A DNA stretch of 7,610 bases from NCBI GenBank assembly GCA_003558415.1, contig PWLT01000198.1:1-7610 (forward strand). Direction: 5' to 3'. The notes below the pieces were generated by a model. It was given only the letters and a program-made list of their open reading frames with translations, did no database searches and had not been told where the DNA came from. The position numbers and the translations under genes are program-made. The stretch is from Hyphomicrobiales bacterium. GTDB taxonomy: Bacteria > Pseudomonadota > Alphaproteobacteria > Rhodobacterales > Rhodobacteraceae. Positions 1 to 5,461 of the stretch are shown here, in pieces (within the stretch, counting starts at the first letter, position 1; each line of letters begins with the position of its first letter).

Positions 1-311
1 ATCAGCATGTTGGGCGGCGATTGCTGCAGCCCGATCGCCTGGCGCAGGATAGCGAGCACCGTGACCATGAAGGGAAAGCAGGTGATCATGATCGCCAGCC
101 CGGGCACAAGGCTCAGAACGGTGATCAGGACCATCAGCTGGACCGCGCGCATCGACAGCGACGACCCGTCGCCGAGATCGATGGTAACCTCCTGCGCCGC
201 GGCCGGAACGCTCAACGCGAGCAGCGCCGCGATCGCCAGCGCCATGACCGGGAGGGCCCAAGGTGAGGCGGTGCGGCGCGGTGCGCGGGCGGTTCCGGTC
301 GGCGGGCCCAT
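1..311 (-). CDS. fliP: Flagellar type III export gate protein FliP, N-terminal part (runs off the window start)
   Basis: FliP is an inner-membrane subunit of the FliPQR export gate of the flagellar type III secretion system. The visible 103 residues hold a basic N-terminus, a cleavable-type signal sequence (about residues 21-40, ending in VPAAAQ, typical for FliP) and then the family block around residues 55-103. That block includes SLVPGLAIMITCFPF and SPPNML, which matches the FliP pattern of LTSLTFIPAILLMMTSF followed by APPNQVL. The gene is open at the window edge, so the P-loop-free C-terminal membrane helices cannot be seen. The start at 311 lies one base after the fliN stop (TGA-a-ATG), which favours coupled translation. 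An in-frame ATG at 245 (MALAIAALLALSVPAAA) would give a more usual signal-peptide length. Neither start has a strong Shine-Dalgarno sequence, so the exact start is uncertain. The family call is secure. Confidence 0.93.
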   Translation of the reverse strand, partial: MGPPTGTARAPRRTASPWALPVMALAIAALLALSVPAAAQEVTIDLGDGSSLSMRAVQLMVLITVLSLVPGLAIMITCFPFMVTVLAILRQAIGLQQSPPNML

Positions 312-312
312 T

Positions 313-600
313 TCAGAGGTCTTCGCCCAGATCGGCGACCTCCGTCAGCCGTACGGCGAGCATCCCCTCGCGCTCGCCCTCGAGCTCCTGAAGCTCGCCC
401 CGCGCGATCAGCCGCTCACCCACGAAGAGCTCGACCGGATCCTCCACGCGCCGGTCCAGCGGCAGCACCGAATCGCGTCCCATGCGGAGCAGGTCGCGCA
501 CCAGTGGCCGGGCGCGACCCACGGAGATCGTGATCTCGATGGGAACATGGGCGAAAAGGCTCTCGCCGCTTGGCTTTTGCTGCTGTGTCTGCTCATCCAT
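313..600 (-). CDS. fliN: Flagellar motor switch (C-ring) protein FliN, short form
   Basis: FliN forms the base of the cytoplasmic C-ring with FliM, takes part in rotation switching, and docks the FliH-FliI export complex. The 95-residue protein is almost entirely a SpoA (surface presentation of antigens) domain. VPIEITISVGRARPLVRDLL at residues 19-38 is the typical first strand and helix, and DPVELFVGERLIARGEL at 54-70 is the conserved core (compare the DPVDILVNGKLIARGEV type of FliN). It is shorter than the 137-aa E. coli protein because the N-terminal extension is reduced to about 18 Gln/Glu-rich residues. The start ATG (600-598) overlaps the fliH stop by 8 nt. An AGGAGG lies in the fliH 3' end about 14 nt upstream, with a closer AAGGA just before the ATG. 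It is third in the fliF-fliH-fliN-fliP transcript. Its position directly after fliH fits the known FliH-FliN contact. Confidence 0.94.
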   Translation of the reverse strand: MDEQTQQQKPSGESLFAHVPIEITISVGRARPLVRDLLRMGRDSVLPLDRRVEDPVELFVGERLIARGELQELEGEREGMLAVRLTEVADLGEDL

Positions 601-1189
601 GATCCTTCAACGCCTCCTGCTCCTGAAAGAAGTCGCTCACCGCAGCGCGGATCGATGCGATCGCGGCATCCATGTCGATATGCTCCTCGCCCTCCTCCCA
701 GCGAAGATAGAGCTGCCCCTCGGCCAGGGAGGGTTCCTCCACGATCCGGAAGGGCGGAGCGACACCTGCCGCCAAGGCCGCTTCCACGGCACTGCGGGCA
801 CCGGGGTTGAGCACGATGGTCACCGGGCTTTCGATCGCTGCCTCGGCAAGTGGCTGGAGCGCCTCCTGCACGACGCCCCCGATCGCACCGGCGGCCAGTT
901 CCGGGACCACCCGCGCGCAGATCTGCTCGAATAGCGGCGCCAACCCCTTGAGCAGATGCCCCCGCGCCTCGTGATAGGTGAAGGACAACTCCTGCAGATT
1001 GCGGGAGACATCGCTGCGAAGCCGGGTCTGCTCATCCTGCTGGGCGGCGGTGGCATCGTCCCATCCCGCCTTGTAGCCCTGCTCGAACGAGGCGAGCCGC
1101 GCCTCCTCCAGCGCTTCCGCATCCACCCTCGCGGCCGGCGCCCCCGTATCGCCGGCACCGAAGACCTCCAGACGCACTGCTTTGGCCAT
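593..1189 (-). CDS. fliH: FliH-type flagellar export ATPase regulator
   Basis: FliH binds and restrains the export ATPase FliI and tethers it to the C-ring through FliN. The 198-residue protein has the expected layout. A variable N-terminus (1-25) is followed by an acidic helical stretch with FEQGYKAGWDDA at 35-46, the classic GYxxGW motif of FliH/YscL proteins. A long coiled-coil-like helix runs to about 95, and an alpha/beta C-terminal domain (95-190) contains SPVTIVLNPGAR and FRIVEEPSLAEGQLYLRWEEG, the conserved FliH/V-ATPase E-subunit-like fold. I chose ATG at 1189 because it overlaps the fliF stop as TGATG and has AGAGGAA about 10 nt upstream. A GTG immediately upstream at 1192 is in frame and would add one residue. 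Sequence identity is low across this family, so the assignment rests on the motif, length and position between fliF and fliN. fliI is not adjacent. Confidence 0.88.
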   Translation of the reverse strand: MAKAVRLEVFGAGDTGAPAARVDAEALEEARLASFEQGYKAGWDDATAAQQDEQTRLRSDVSRNLQELSFTYHEARGHLLKGLAPLFEQICARVVPELAAGAIGGVVQEALQPLAEAAIESPVTIVLNPGARSAVEAALAAGVAPPFRIVEEPSLAEGQLYLRWEEGEEHIDMDAAIASIRAAVSDFFQEQEALKDHG

Positions 1190-2841
1190 CACGCGCGTTC
1201 CTCTTCGTCATCCTCCATCCAGTTACGCAGGATCTCGACCGTTTCCTCCTGGCGGGATTCGATCAGCCTGCGCAGCCGCTCGACCGGATCGGAGCCGTCG
1301 GATTGCGTCGGGTCGCCATCGGGTCTTGCACCGGTCGCATCGAAATTGGCGATTGCCGGCAGGGTTCCCAGCGGCGGCGCACCGATGGCGCCATCCAGGG
1401 CCGAGCTGTCGGGCATGGAAGCCGGCGTGCCATCCATCGGATCGCCCACCGGAAGGGCCGCCGGCGCGCTGCCGGAGGCATTGCCCTCGCGCCGCGATGC
1501 AAGCAGCACCGGCCGCAGGACGAAGAGGATCAGGGCCAGCAACACCAGAGCGATAATCGCGAGCTGGACCAGCGTCATCACCTCCAGCTGAAGCCGGTCC
1601 ATGAGCCCGCCGGAATGGGCCTGCGTCCCGGCGGGCTCGACCGGCTCCAGGCGCATCGACTTGAGGGTGATCACGTCGCCGCGCGAGTCGTTATAGCCCA
1701 CCGCCGAGGCGACGAGTTCGCGCAACTCATCGAGTTCCGCAGCCGTGCGCGGGCGCCATTGCGTGGCACCGTCATCACCGGGCTCGGTGATCCCGTCCAC
1801 GAGCACGGCCACGGTGAGCCGCTCGATACCGCCGGGCGCGCGAAGCAATTCGCGCTGAGTCTCGGAGATGTCGAAGCGCATGCGCTCACGTGTCTCGGCG
1901 TTCTGGCTGCTCGATTCGCCGCCATCCTCGGCGCCGTCGCCCTCGGGCAGGTTGCTCGCCACGGTAACGCCCTGCGCGCCGGGGCCCGAGGAGGCGCTGC
2001 TGGTCTCGCTGGTTTCGCTTTCCACGGCGACCCGGCTGTCGGGGTCGATGCTGCGCTCGACGATTGATTCGCGCTCGGTCACCGGCGTGAGGTTGACCTC
2101 GACAATCGCGCGATCGGGGCCGAGATGCGCCTCAAGCAGTCGCTCGACGGCGCGACGCATCTCGCCGGCGCGGTCGCCAGTGCCGCCTGGCCCGGCACCC
2201 TCATCCTGGGCCGCGAGAACCGTGCCGCGATTGCCGTCAATCACGGTCACATCCTCCGGATCGAGCCCGGCCACCGCGGAGGCCACCATGAAGCGCAGCG
2301 CCCTCGCGCGCTCCGCTGTCAGCCCCCCGGCCGCAGGCGTGACCGTCACGGAGGCCGTCGGAGTGCGCGCCTGCCGGAAGGGTTGCTGATCTCCCTGCGC
2401 GATATGCACACGCGCGGCCCGTATCGAGGGGCTCGACACGATCGTGCGGGAAAGTTCGCCCTCCTTGGCGCGTCGGTAGGCGGCGTCGAACATCTGCGAT
2501 GTCGTGCCGAAGCCGCTCATCCCGTCGAGCAGTTCGTAGCCGACGATCCCGCTTGCGGGCAGCCCCTCCCCGGCCAGGGCCATGCGGGTTTCATCGCGTC
2601 GGCGCTTGGGCACATAGATCGCATCACCGCGCACCTCATAAGGCACGCCGCGCTGCTCCAGCGCCTGGACGACATCCCCCGCCGCAGAGCCTTCCATGCC
2701 CGCATAAAGCAGCGCCATCCCCGGTTTCGCGGCGATTCGCCCCAATGCGATGACACCCACGAAAACGATGAGCGTGGCCGCGATCACGATGATGCGGCGG
2801 CGCGGCTCCAGCCCGTTCCAGACCGACAGCAGTTGCTGCAA
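1189..2841 (-). CDS. fliF: Flagellar MS-ring protein FliF
   Basis: FliF assembles the MS ring in the inner membrane, the platform for export gate, rotor and rod. Numbering from an in-frame ATG at 2856 (555 aa), visible parts are TM1 at about 22-42, the periplasmic ring-building region with MALLYAGMEGSAAGDVVQAL (47-66) and GTTSQMFDAAYRRAKEGEL (117-135, the conserved FliF block), and the FliF C-terminal periplasmic domain (about 240-410) interrupted by a Ser/Gly/Glu-rich loop (280-320). TM2 lies at 428-452, followed by a low-complexity linker. The terminal FliG-binding helix pair is at 523-555 (VERLRRLIESRQEETVEILR, then WMEDDEE). I prefer TTG at 2841 (550 aa): GGGGAGA sits 6 nt before it, the ATG has no Shine-Dalgarno, and FliF proteins of this group, as I recall them, begin M-QQLLSVW. 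It is first in a minus-strand operon and its stop overlaps fliH. fliG is not adjacent. Confidence 0.96.
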   Translation of the reverse strand: MQQLLSVWNGLEPRRRIIVIAATLIVFVGVIALGRIAAKPGMALLYAGMEGSAAGDVVQALEQRGVPYEVRGDAIYVPKRRRDETRMALAGEGLPASGIVGYELLDGMSGFGTTSQMFDAAYRRAKEGELSRTIVSSPSIRAARVHIAQGDQQPFRQARTPTASVTVTPAAGGLTAERARALRFMVASAVAGLDPEDVTVIDGNRGTVLAAQDEGAGPGGTGDRAGEMRRAVERLLEAHLGPDRAIVEVNLTPVTERESIVERSIDPDSRVAVESETSETSSASSGPGAQGVTVASNLPEGDGAEDGGESSSQNAETRERMRFDISETQRELLRAPGGIERLTVAVLVDGITEPGDDGATQWRPRTAAELDELRELVASAVGYNDSRGDVITLKSMRLEPVEPAGTQAHSGGLMDRLQLEVMTLVQLAIIALVLLALILFVLRPVLLASRREGNASGSAPAALPVGDPMDGTPASMPDSSALDGAIGAPPLGTLPAIANFDATGARPDGDPTQSDGSDPVERLRRLIESRQEETVEILRNWMEDDEEERA

Positions 2842-2847
2842 GGCGAT

Positions 2848-2854
2848 TCTCCCC
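2848..2854 (-). promoter_or_regulatory. Ribosome binding site deciding the fliF start
   Basis: The minus strand reads GGGGAGA followed by six bases and TTG at 2841. This is the only good Shine-Dalgarno near the fliF 5' end. It lies inside the reading frame that would begin at the ATG at 2856, which itself is preceded by AAAACGTCCGA with no purine-rich site. It therefore argues for TTG initiation. Confidence 0.6.
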
Positions 2855-2892
2855 ATTCGGACGTTTTGCCCGTCTCACGCAGCCCTGCTTGG

Positions 2893-2913
2893 CCGATTGC
2901 GCTTAACAATCGG
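2893..2913. repeat. 7-bp perfect inverted repeat in the fliF-fliL divergent region
   Basis: CCGATTG (2893-2899) and CAATCGG (2907-2913) are exact reverse complements separated by seven bases (CGCTTAA). The right arm is the internal spacer of the CtrA-type box. The repeat could be a second operator or simply reflect the symmetry of the region. The arms are too short, and no T-run follows, for a terminator. Confidence 0.55.
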
Positions 2914-2917
2914 TTAG
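2903..2917. promoter_or_regulatory. Putative CtrA binding site between fliF and fliL
   Basis: The plus strand reads TTAAC-AATCG-GTTAG, which matches the alphaproteobacterial CtrA consensus TTAA-N7-TTAA (TTAAC-N5-GTTAA) at all but the last base. CtrA is the response regulator that activates flagellar genes in Caulobacter and in many Rhodobacterales. The box is nearly symmetric, so it could serve both divergent transcripts. It ends 47 bases before the fliL start codon and about 62 bases from the preferred fliF start. What is seen is the motif and its placement; binding is inferred. Confidence 0.65.
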
Positions 2918-2935
2918 TGGCCGCTGGTCTATACG
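2907..2935 (+). promoter_or_regulatory. Putative fliL operon promoter with the CtrA box over its -35 region
   Basis: TATACG at 2930-2935 is a reasonable -10 hexamer. A 17-bp spacer puts the -35 hexamer at 2907-2912 (CAATCG), which is far from TTGACA but lies at the centre of the CtrA-type box. A poor -35 replaced by an activator box is the usual layout of CtrA-activated promoters. Transcription would start near 2942, leaving a leader of about 23 nt before fliL. No comparable -10 is evident for fliF on the minus strand. Confidence 0.45.
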
Positions 2936-2954
2936 AGTCCAAAGATGAGCGAGC

Positions 2955-2960
2955 GAGGTG
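2955..2960 (+). promoter_or_regulatory. fliL ribosome binding site
   Basis: GAGGTG ends four bases before the fliL ATG at 2965 and is the best Shine-Dalgarno near it. It supports this start against the much longer upstream extension of the same reading frame, which would run backwards through fliF. Confidence 0.6.
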
Positions 2961-2964
2961 GCGC

Positions 2965-3438
2965 ATGACCGATATTTCCGAAGCCGAATCGCAGCCGCGC
3001 CGGAGGGGGCGCAGATCGATGCTGCTGGGGCTCGCGCTGGCGGCGGCGCTGGGCGGCGCGGGGTTCTATGCGGCCTATTCCGGAATGGCATTCGCACTGT
3101 GGGAAAACCGCTCGGATGCCGCAGGGGCGGCGCGGGACAGGACGGAGTTCATCCCCATCGAGGAGCTTCTGGTCAGCATCGAGGACGAAGGCGGGACACG
3201 GCATCTGCGCTTCGCCGCGAGTCTGGAGGTGGCGCGCGAACACCGCGCGGAGGTGGCGGATCTGATGCCGCGCATCCTAGATGTGCTCAACGGTTACCTG
3301 CGCGCGCTGGATGCGAAGGATTTCTCCGAGCCGGGCACCCTCGTGCGGCTGCGCGCACAGATGCTGCGGCGCATCCAGATCGTCACCGGCGACGACCATG
3401 TACGCGACCTGCTGGTGACCGAATTCGTTCTCAACTGA
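2965..3438 (+). CDS. fliL: Flagellar basal body-associated protein FliL
   Basis: FliL is a single-pass inner-membrane protein whose periplasmic domain rings the MotAB stator and raises torque or stabilises stator engagement. The 157-residue product has a basic cytoplasmic N-terminus (RRRGRR, 12-17), one membrane helix (about 19-46) and the FliL domain from 60 to the end. That domain has FIPIEELLVSIED (62-74), HLRFAASLEVA (80-90), the EVADLMPRILDVLNGYLRAL helix (96-115) and the terminal VRDLLVTEFVLN, which matches the V..vlfteFvvQ ending of the family. Its length is usual. It is first in the plus-strand stator operon, divergent from fliF across a 120-bp region with a CtrA-type box. The next gene begins 10 nt after its stop. 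The reading frame is open far upstream, but that part overlaps fliF on the other strand and lacks any start signal, so it is not coding. Confidence 0.93.
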   Translation: MTDISEAESQPRRRGRRSMLLGLALAAALGGAGFYAAYSGMAFALWENRSDAAGAARDRTEFIPIEELLVSIEDEGGTRHLRFAASLEVAREHRAEVADLMPRILDVLNGYLRALDAKDFSEPGTLVRLRAQMLRRIQIVTGDDHVRDLLVTEFVLN

Positions 3439-3448
3439 GGAAATCTTC

Positions 3449-3925
3449 ATGACGATGATCGCGGATATATTGCTGGGAGCCGGCGCGCTGGGCGCCGCCG
3501 TTTATTGTCTTGTCCTCTCGCGGCGGCTGCGCCAGCTCACGCAGCTCGATTCGGGCATGGGCGGGGCGATCGCCGTGCTCTCGGCGCAGGTCGACGACAT
3601 GACACGCACCCTGGGGCGCGCCCAGGACGCGGCACGCGATTCGGCCTCGTCGCTCGACAGCCAGACGCGGCGCGCGGAAGCGGCGGTCGAGCGGATCGAG
3701 ATTCTGCTCGCGACGCTGCACGACCTGCCGGAACCCGGCAAGGCCGCCCCGGTCGGCAAGCGCGCCGACGCGTCCCCGGCGCCGCGCAGACGCGTGGTCC
3801 GCCAGCGCAAGAAGGTAGACCCGCCCGAGTCCGGCGGCGCCACTTGGACCGGACCGGCTGAGCCGGAAAGGTCCCGCGACGCCGCGCTGGCGGCGAATGA
3901 ACCTCAGACGGAGGCGGCGCAATGA
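3449..3925 (+). CDS. Conserved-type membrane-anchored coiled-coil protein of the flagellar stator operon, function unknown
   Basis: I cannot give this gene a name. The 158-residue product has one N-terminal membrane helix (about 4-24, IADILLGAGALGAAVYCLVL), then SRRLRQL. A predicted amphipathic or coiled-coil region follows at 35-92 (AIAVLSAQVDDMTRTLGRAQ, then SLDSQTRRAEAAVERIEILL). Its tail (93-158) is Pro/Ala-rich and strongly basic in the middle (RRRVVRQRKK, 113-122). The positive SRR after the helix suggests an N-out/C-in anchor with the coiled coil and tail in the cytoplasm. It resembles the small YCxxLxRRLxxL proteins found beside fliL or motE-like genes in other alphaproteobacteria (possibly DUF6468-type; from memory, not searched). 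GAGGAA lies about 7 nt before the ATG. Its stop overlaps the next ATG as ATGA, so the two products are probably made in step. A role in stator or motor placement is inferred from neighbours only. Confidence 0.85.
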   Translation: MTMIADILLGAGALGAAVYCLVLSRRLRQLTQLDSGMGGAIAVLSAQVDDMTRTLGRAQDAARDSASSLDSQTRRAEAAVERIEILLATLHDLPEPGKAAPVGKRADASPAPRRRVVRQRKKVDPPESGGATWTGPAEPERSRDAALAANEPQTEAAQ

Positions 3926-4518
3926 CAAGGCAGCCCGCCCGAAGCCGGCGCAGGGGGCGGCGCAGCCGCGGGACGCTCGCCTTTCTTGCGGCCGTGCTCG
4001 CAATCGGCGGGGCCATGCGCCTTGGGGCCGGTGCCGAAACCGCGCGGGAGAGCCTCACCGCCTCCGAACCGGCCGAGGCCACCACCTCGGCATCCACGGC
4101 CGGGCAGAACTCGGAAATCGAAGCGCTTCTGGAGGCGTTGCACGAACGCGAGGCCCGGCTCGACAAGCGCGAAGCGGCGCTGGAGGAGCGGCTGCGCGCG
4201 CTGGCGCTCTCGGAACAGCGCCTCGACGAGCAGATGCGCGAGATCGAGGCCGCCGAGGCGGAGCTTTCCGAGACGCTCGCGCTGGCCGATCGGGCATCGG
4301 AGCGCGACCTCGCCCGGCTGACCACCCTGTATGAAAGCATGAAGCCCGGCGAGGCGGCGACCTTGTTCGAGCAGATGGACCCGCAATTCGCCGCCGGCTT
4401 CCTGGCGCGAATGCAGCCCGAGCGGGGTGCGGCGGTCCTTGCAGGGCTCGATCCGCAAACCGCCTACACGATCAGCGTCATTCTCGCAGGGCGCCATGCG
4501 GAGGTGCCGACGGAATGA
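3922..4518 (+). CDS. motE: MotE-like exported coiled-coil protein (MgtE_N-like C-terminal domain)
   Basis: MotE was described in Sinorhizobium as a periplasmic chaperone that stabilises the motility protein MotC. The 198-residue product fits that family. It has a very basic N-terminus (R-rich, 3-16), a signal or anchor helix (about 18-36, LAFLAAVLAIGGAMRLGAGA) and a Ser/Thr/Ala linker. A long coiled coil runs from 64 to 127 (ALHEREARLDKREAALEERL, heptad-like Leu/Ala spacing). The C-terminal helical domain at 130-190 has LTTLYESMKPGEAATLFEQM and LARMQPERGAAVLAGLDPQT, the pattern shared with the N-terminal domain of MgtE Mg2+ transporters. The MgtE channel itself is absent, so this is not a transporter. 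The start forms an ATGA overlap with the preceding gene. No MotC homologue is recognisable in the window, so its client is open; the large exported protein downstream is a candidate. Confidence 0.8.
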   Translation: MTRQPARSRRRGRRSRGTLAFLAAVLAIGGAMRLGAGAETARESLTASEPAEATTSASTAGQNSEIEALLEALHEREARLDKREAALEERLRALALSEQRLDEQMREIEAAEAELSETLALADRASERDLARLTTLYESMKPGEAATLFEQMDPQFAAGFLARMQPERGAAVLAGLDPQTAYTISVILAGRHAEVPTE

Positions 4519-4591
4519 GCGTTGACGACACAATACGAGAATGCCTGCGCCGGCCCTCCTGCCGCAGCCGCCTCTATGCGACGGGGGCGCC

Positions 4592-5461
4592 ATGATCGGT
4601 GTTCTCGGAATCATCATGGTGCTGGTGATGGTCTTCGGCGGCTATCTCCTTGCCGGCGGCAAGCTGGGCATCATCATTCATGCCCTGCCCTATGAGATGG
4701 CGATTATCGCCGGCGCCGCGATGGGCGCCTTCCTGATCGCCAATGATCGCGCCGTGCAACGGCGCACGCTCCATGATCTGATGAAGATCTTCCGTGGGCC
4801 GCGCTGGAAGCCGCAGGACTACACCGATCTGTTGTGCCTGCTCTTCGAACTCATCCGCGTGGCGCGCGCCAACCCCGTCGAACTGGAATCGCATATCGAG
4901 GATCCCGACAACTCCGAGATCTTCCAAAGCTACGCCCGCATCAATGCCGATCGCGAGGCGGTCGAGCTGATCTGCGACACGCTGCGCGCCGCCTCGATGA
5001 ATTACGACGACCCGCATCAGGTCGAGGAAGTGCTGGAAAAGCGGATGGAGACCAATCTCCAGCATTCGCTGCACACCAGCCATGCGCTTCAGGTCGTCGC
5101 CGATGCGCTGCCGGCCCTGGGGATCGTCGCCGCCGTTCTGGGCGTGATCAAGACCATGGGTTCGATCGATCAGCCCCCCGAGATCCTGGGCGGGATGATC
5201 GGCGGCGCGCTGGTGGGCACGTTTCTGGGCGTGTTCCTCTCCTACGGTTTCGTTGGCCCCTTCGCCAACCGGCTCGGTGCCATCGCGCGCGAGGATGCGC
5301 ATTTCTACCAGCTGATCCGCGAGGTTCTGGTCGCCAATCTGCACGCCCATCCCACCAATATCTGCATCGAGGTGGGGCGTCAGAACACACCGCATGATGT
5401 GCGTCCCAGCTATGGAGAGCTTGAGCAGGCGCTGCGCAGCGTGCGCCGGGAGGTTGCATGA
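4592..5461 (+). CDS. motA: Flagellar motor stator protein MotA
   Basis: MotA is the membrane subunit of the proton-driven MotA5B2 stator and pushes on rotor protein FliG. The 289-residue product has four membrane helices (about 2-22, 34-51, 168-189, 199-221) and the long cytoplasmic loop between helices 2 and 3. Residues needed for torque are present: R89 and E97 in the loop (equivalents of E. coli R90 and E98) and both prolines, P174 in DALPALGIVAAVLGVI and P223 in SYGFVGPFAN (E. coli P173 and P222). I chose ATG 4592 because MIGVLGIIMVLVMVFGGYL is the normal MotA beginning. An in-frame ATG at 4541 would add 17 Pro-rich residues in front of the first helix and has no Shine-Dalgarno. The 73-nt gap after the MotE-like gene holds no convincing promoter, so motA is probably read from the fliL promoter. 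motB is not adjacent. The stop overlaps the next ATG (ATGA). Confidence 0.96.
   Translation: MIGVLGIIMVLVMVFGGYLLAGGKLGIIIHALPYEMAIIAGAAMGAFLIANDRAVQRRTLHDLMKIFRGPRWKPQDYTDLLCLLFELIRVARANPVELESHIEDPDNSEIFQSYARINADREAVELICDTLRAASMNYDDPHQVEEVLEKRMETNLQHSLHTSHALQVVADALPALGIVAAVLGVIKTMGSIDQPPEILGGMIGGALVGTFLGVFLSYGFVGPFANRLGAIAREDAHFYQLIREVLVANLHAHPTNICIEVGRQNTPHDVRPSYGELEQALRSVRREVA
5448..5453 (+). promoter_or_regulatory. Strong ribosome binding site for the large exported protein
   Basis: GGGAGG at the end of motA lies four bases before the ATG at 5458, which itself overlaps the motA stop as ATGA. It favours 5458 over later in-frame starts (ATG 5485, GTG 5575), even though a start at 5575 would give a more usual signal-peptide length. 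Confidence 0.55.

Noticed and set aside
1303..2067. 254-codon plus-strand open frame inside fliF
   Set aside because: It lies opposite conserved FliF sequence and its translation is Arg/His/Gly-rich with no motif.
2873..2899. FliA (sigma-28) promoter using GCCGATTG as -10
   Set aside because: The -10 resembles GCCGATAA, but there is no TAAA-like -35 at the required distance.
2888..2903. Sigma-54 promoter in TTGGCCGATTGC
   Set aside because: The GG and GC dinucleotides are six bases apart instead of the required ten.
2125..2964. Upstream extension of the fliL frame to 2125
   Set aside because: It runs antisense through fliF, has no start signal, and crosses the divergent promoter. FliL normally has about 160 residues, as obtained from 2965.
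4522..4550. TTGACG as a -35 for a separate motA promoter
   Set aside because: No -10-like hexamer occurs at 16-18 bp; the expected position reads CTGCGC.
4545..4567. Terminator hairpin (CTGCG/CGCAG) between the MotE-like gene and motA
   Set aside because: The arms are only 5 bp with a 13-base loop and no T-run, and motA has no promoter of its own.
4541..4591. Earlier motA start giving 17 extra residues
   Set aside because: There is no Shine-Dalgarno, and the extra Pro-rich stretch precedes the normal MotA start MIGVLGI.
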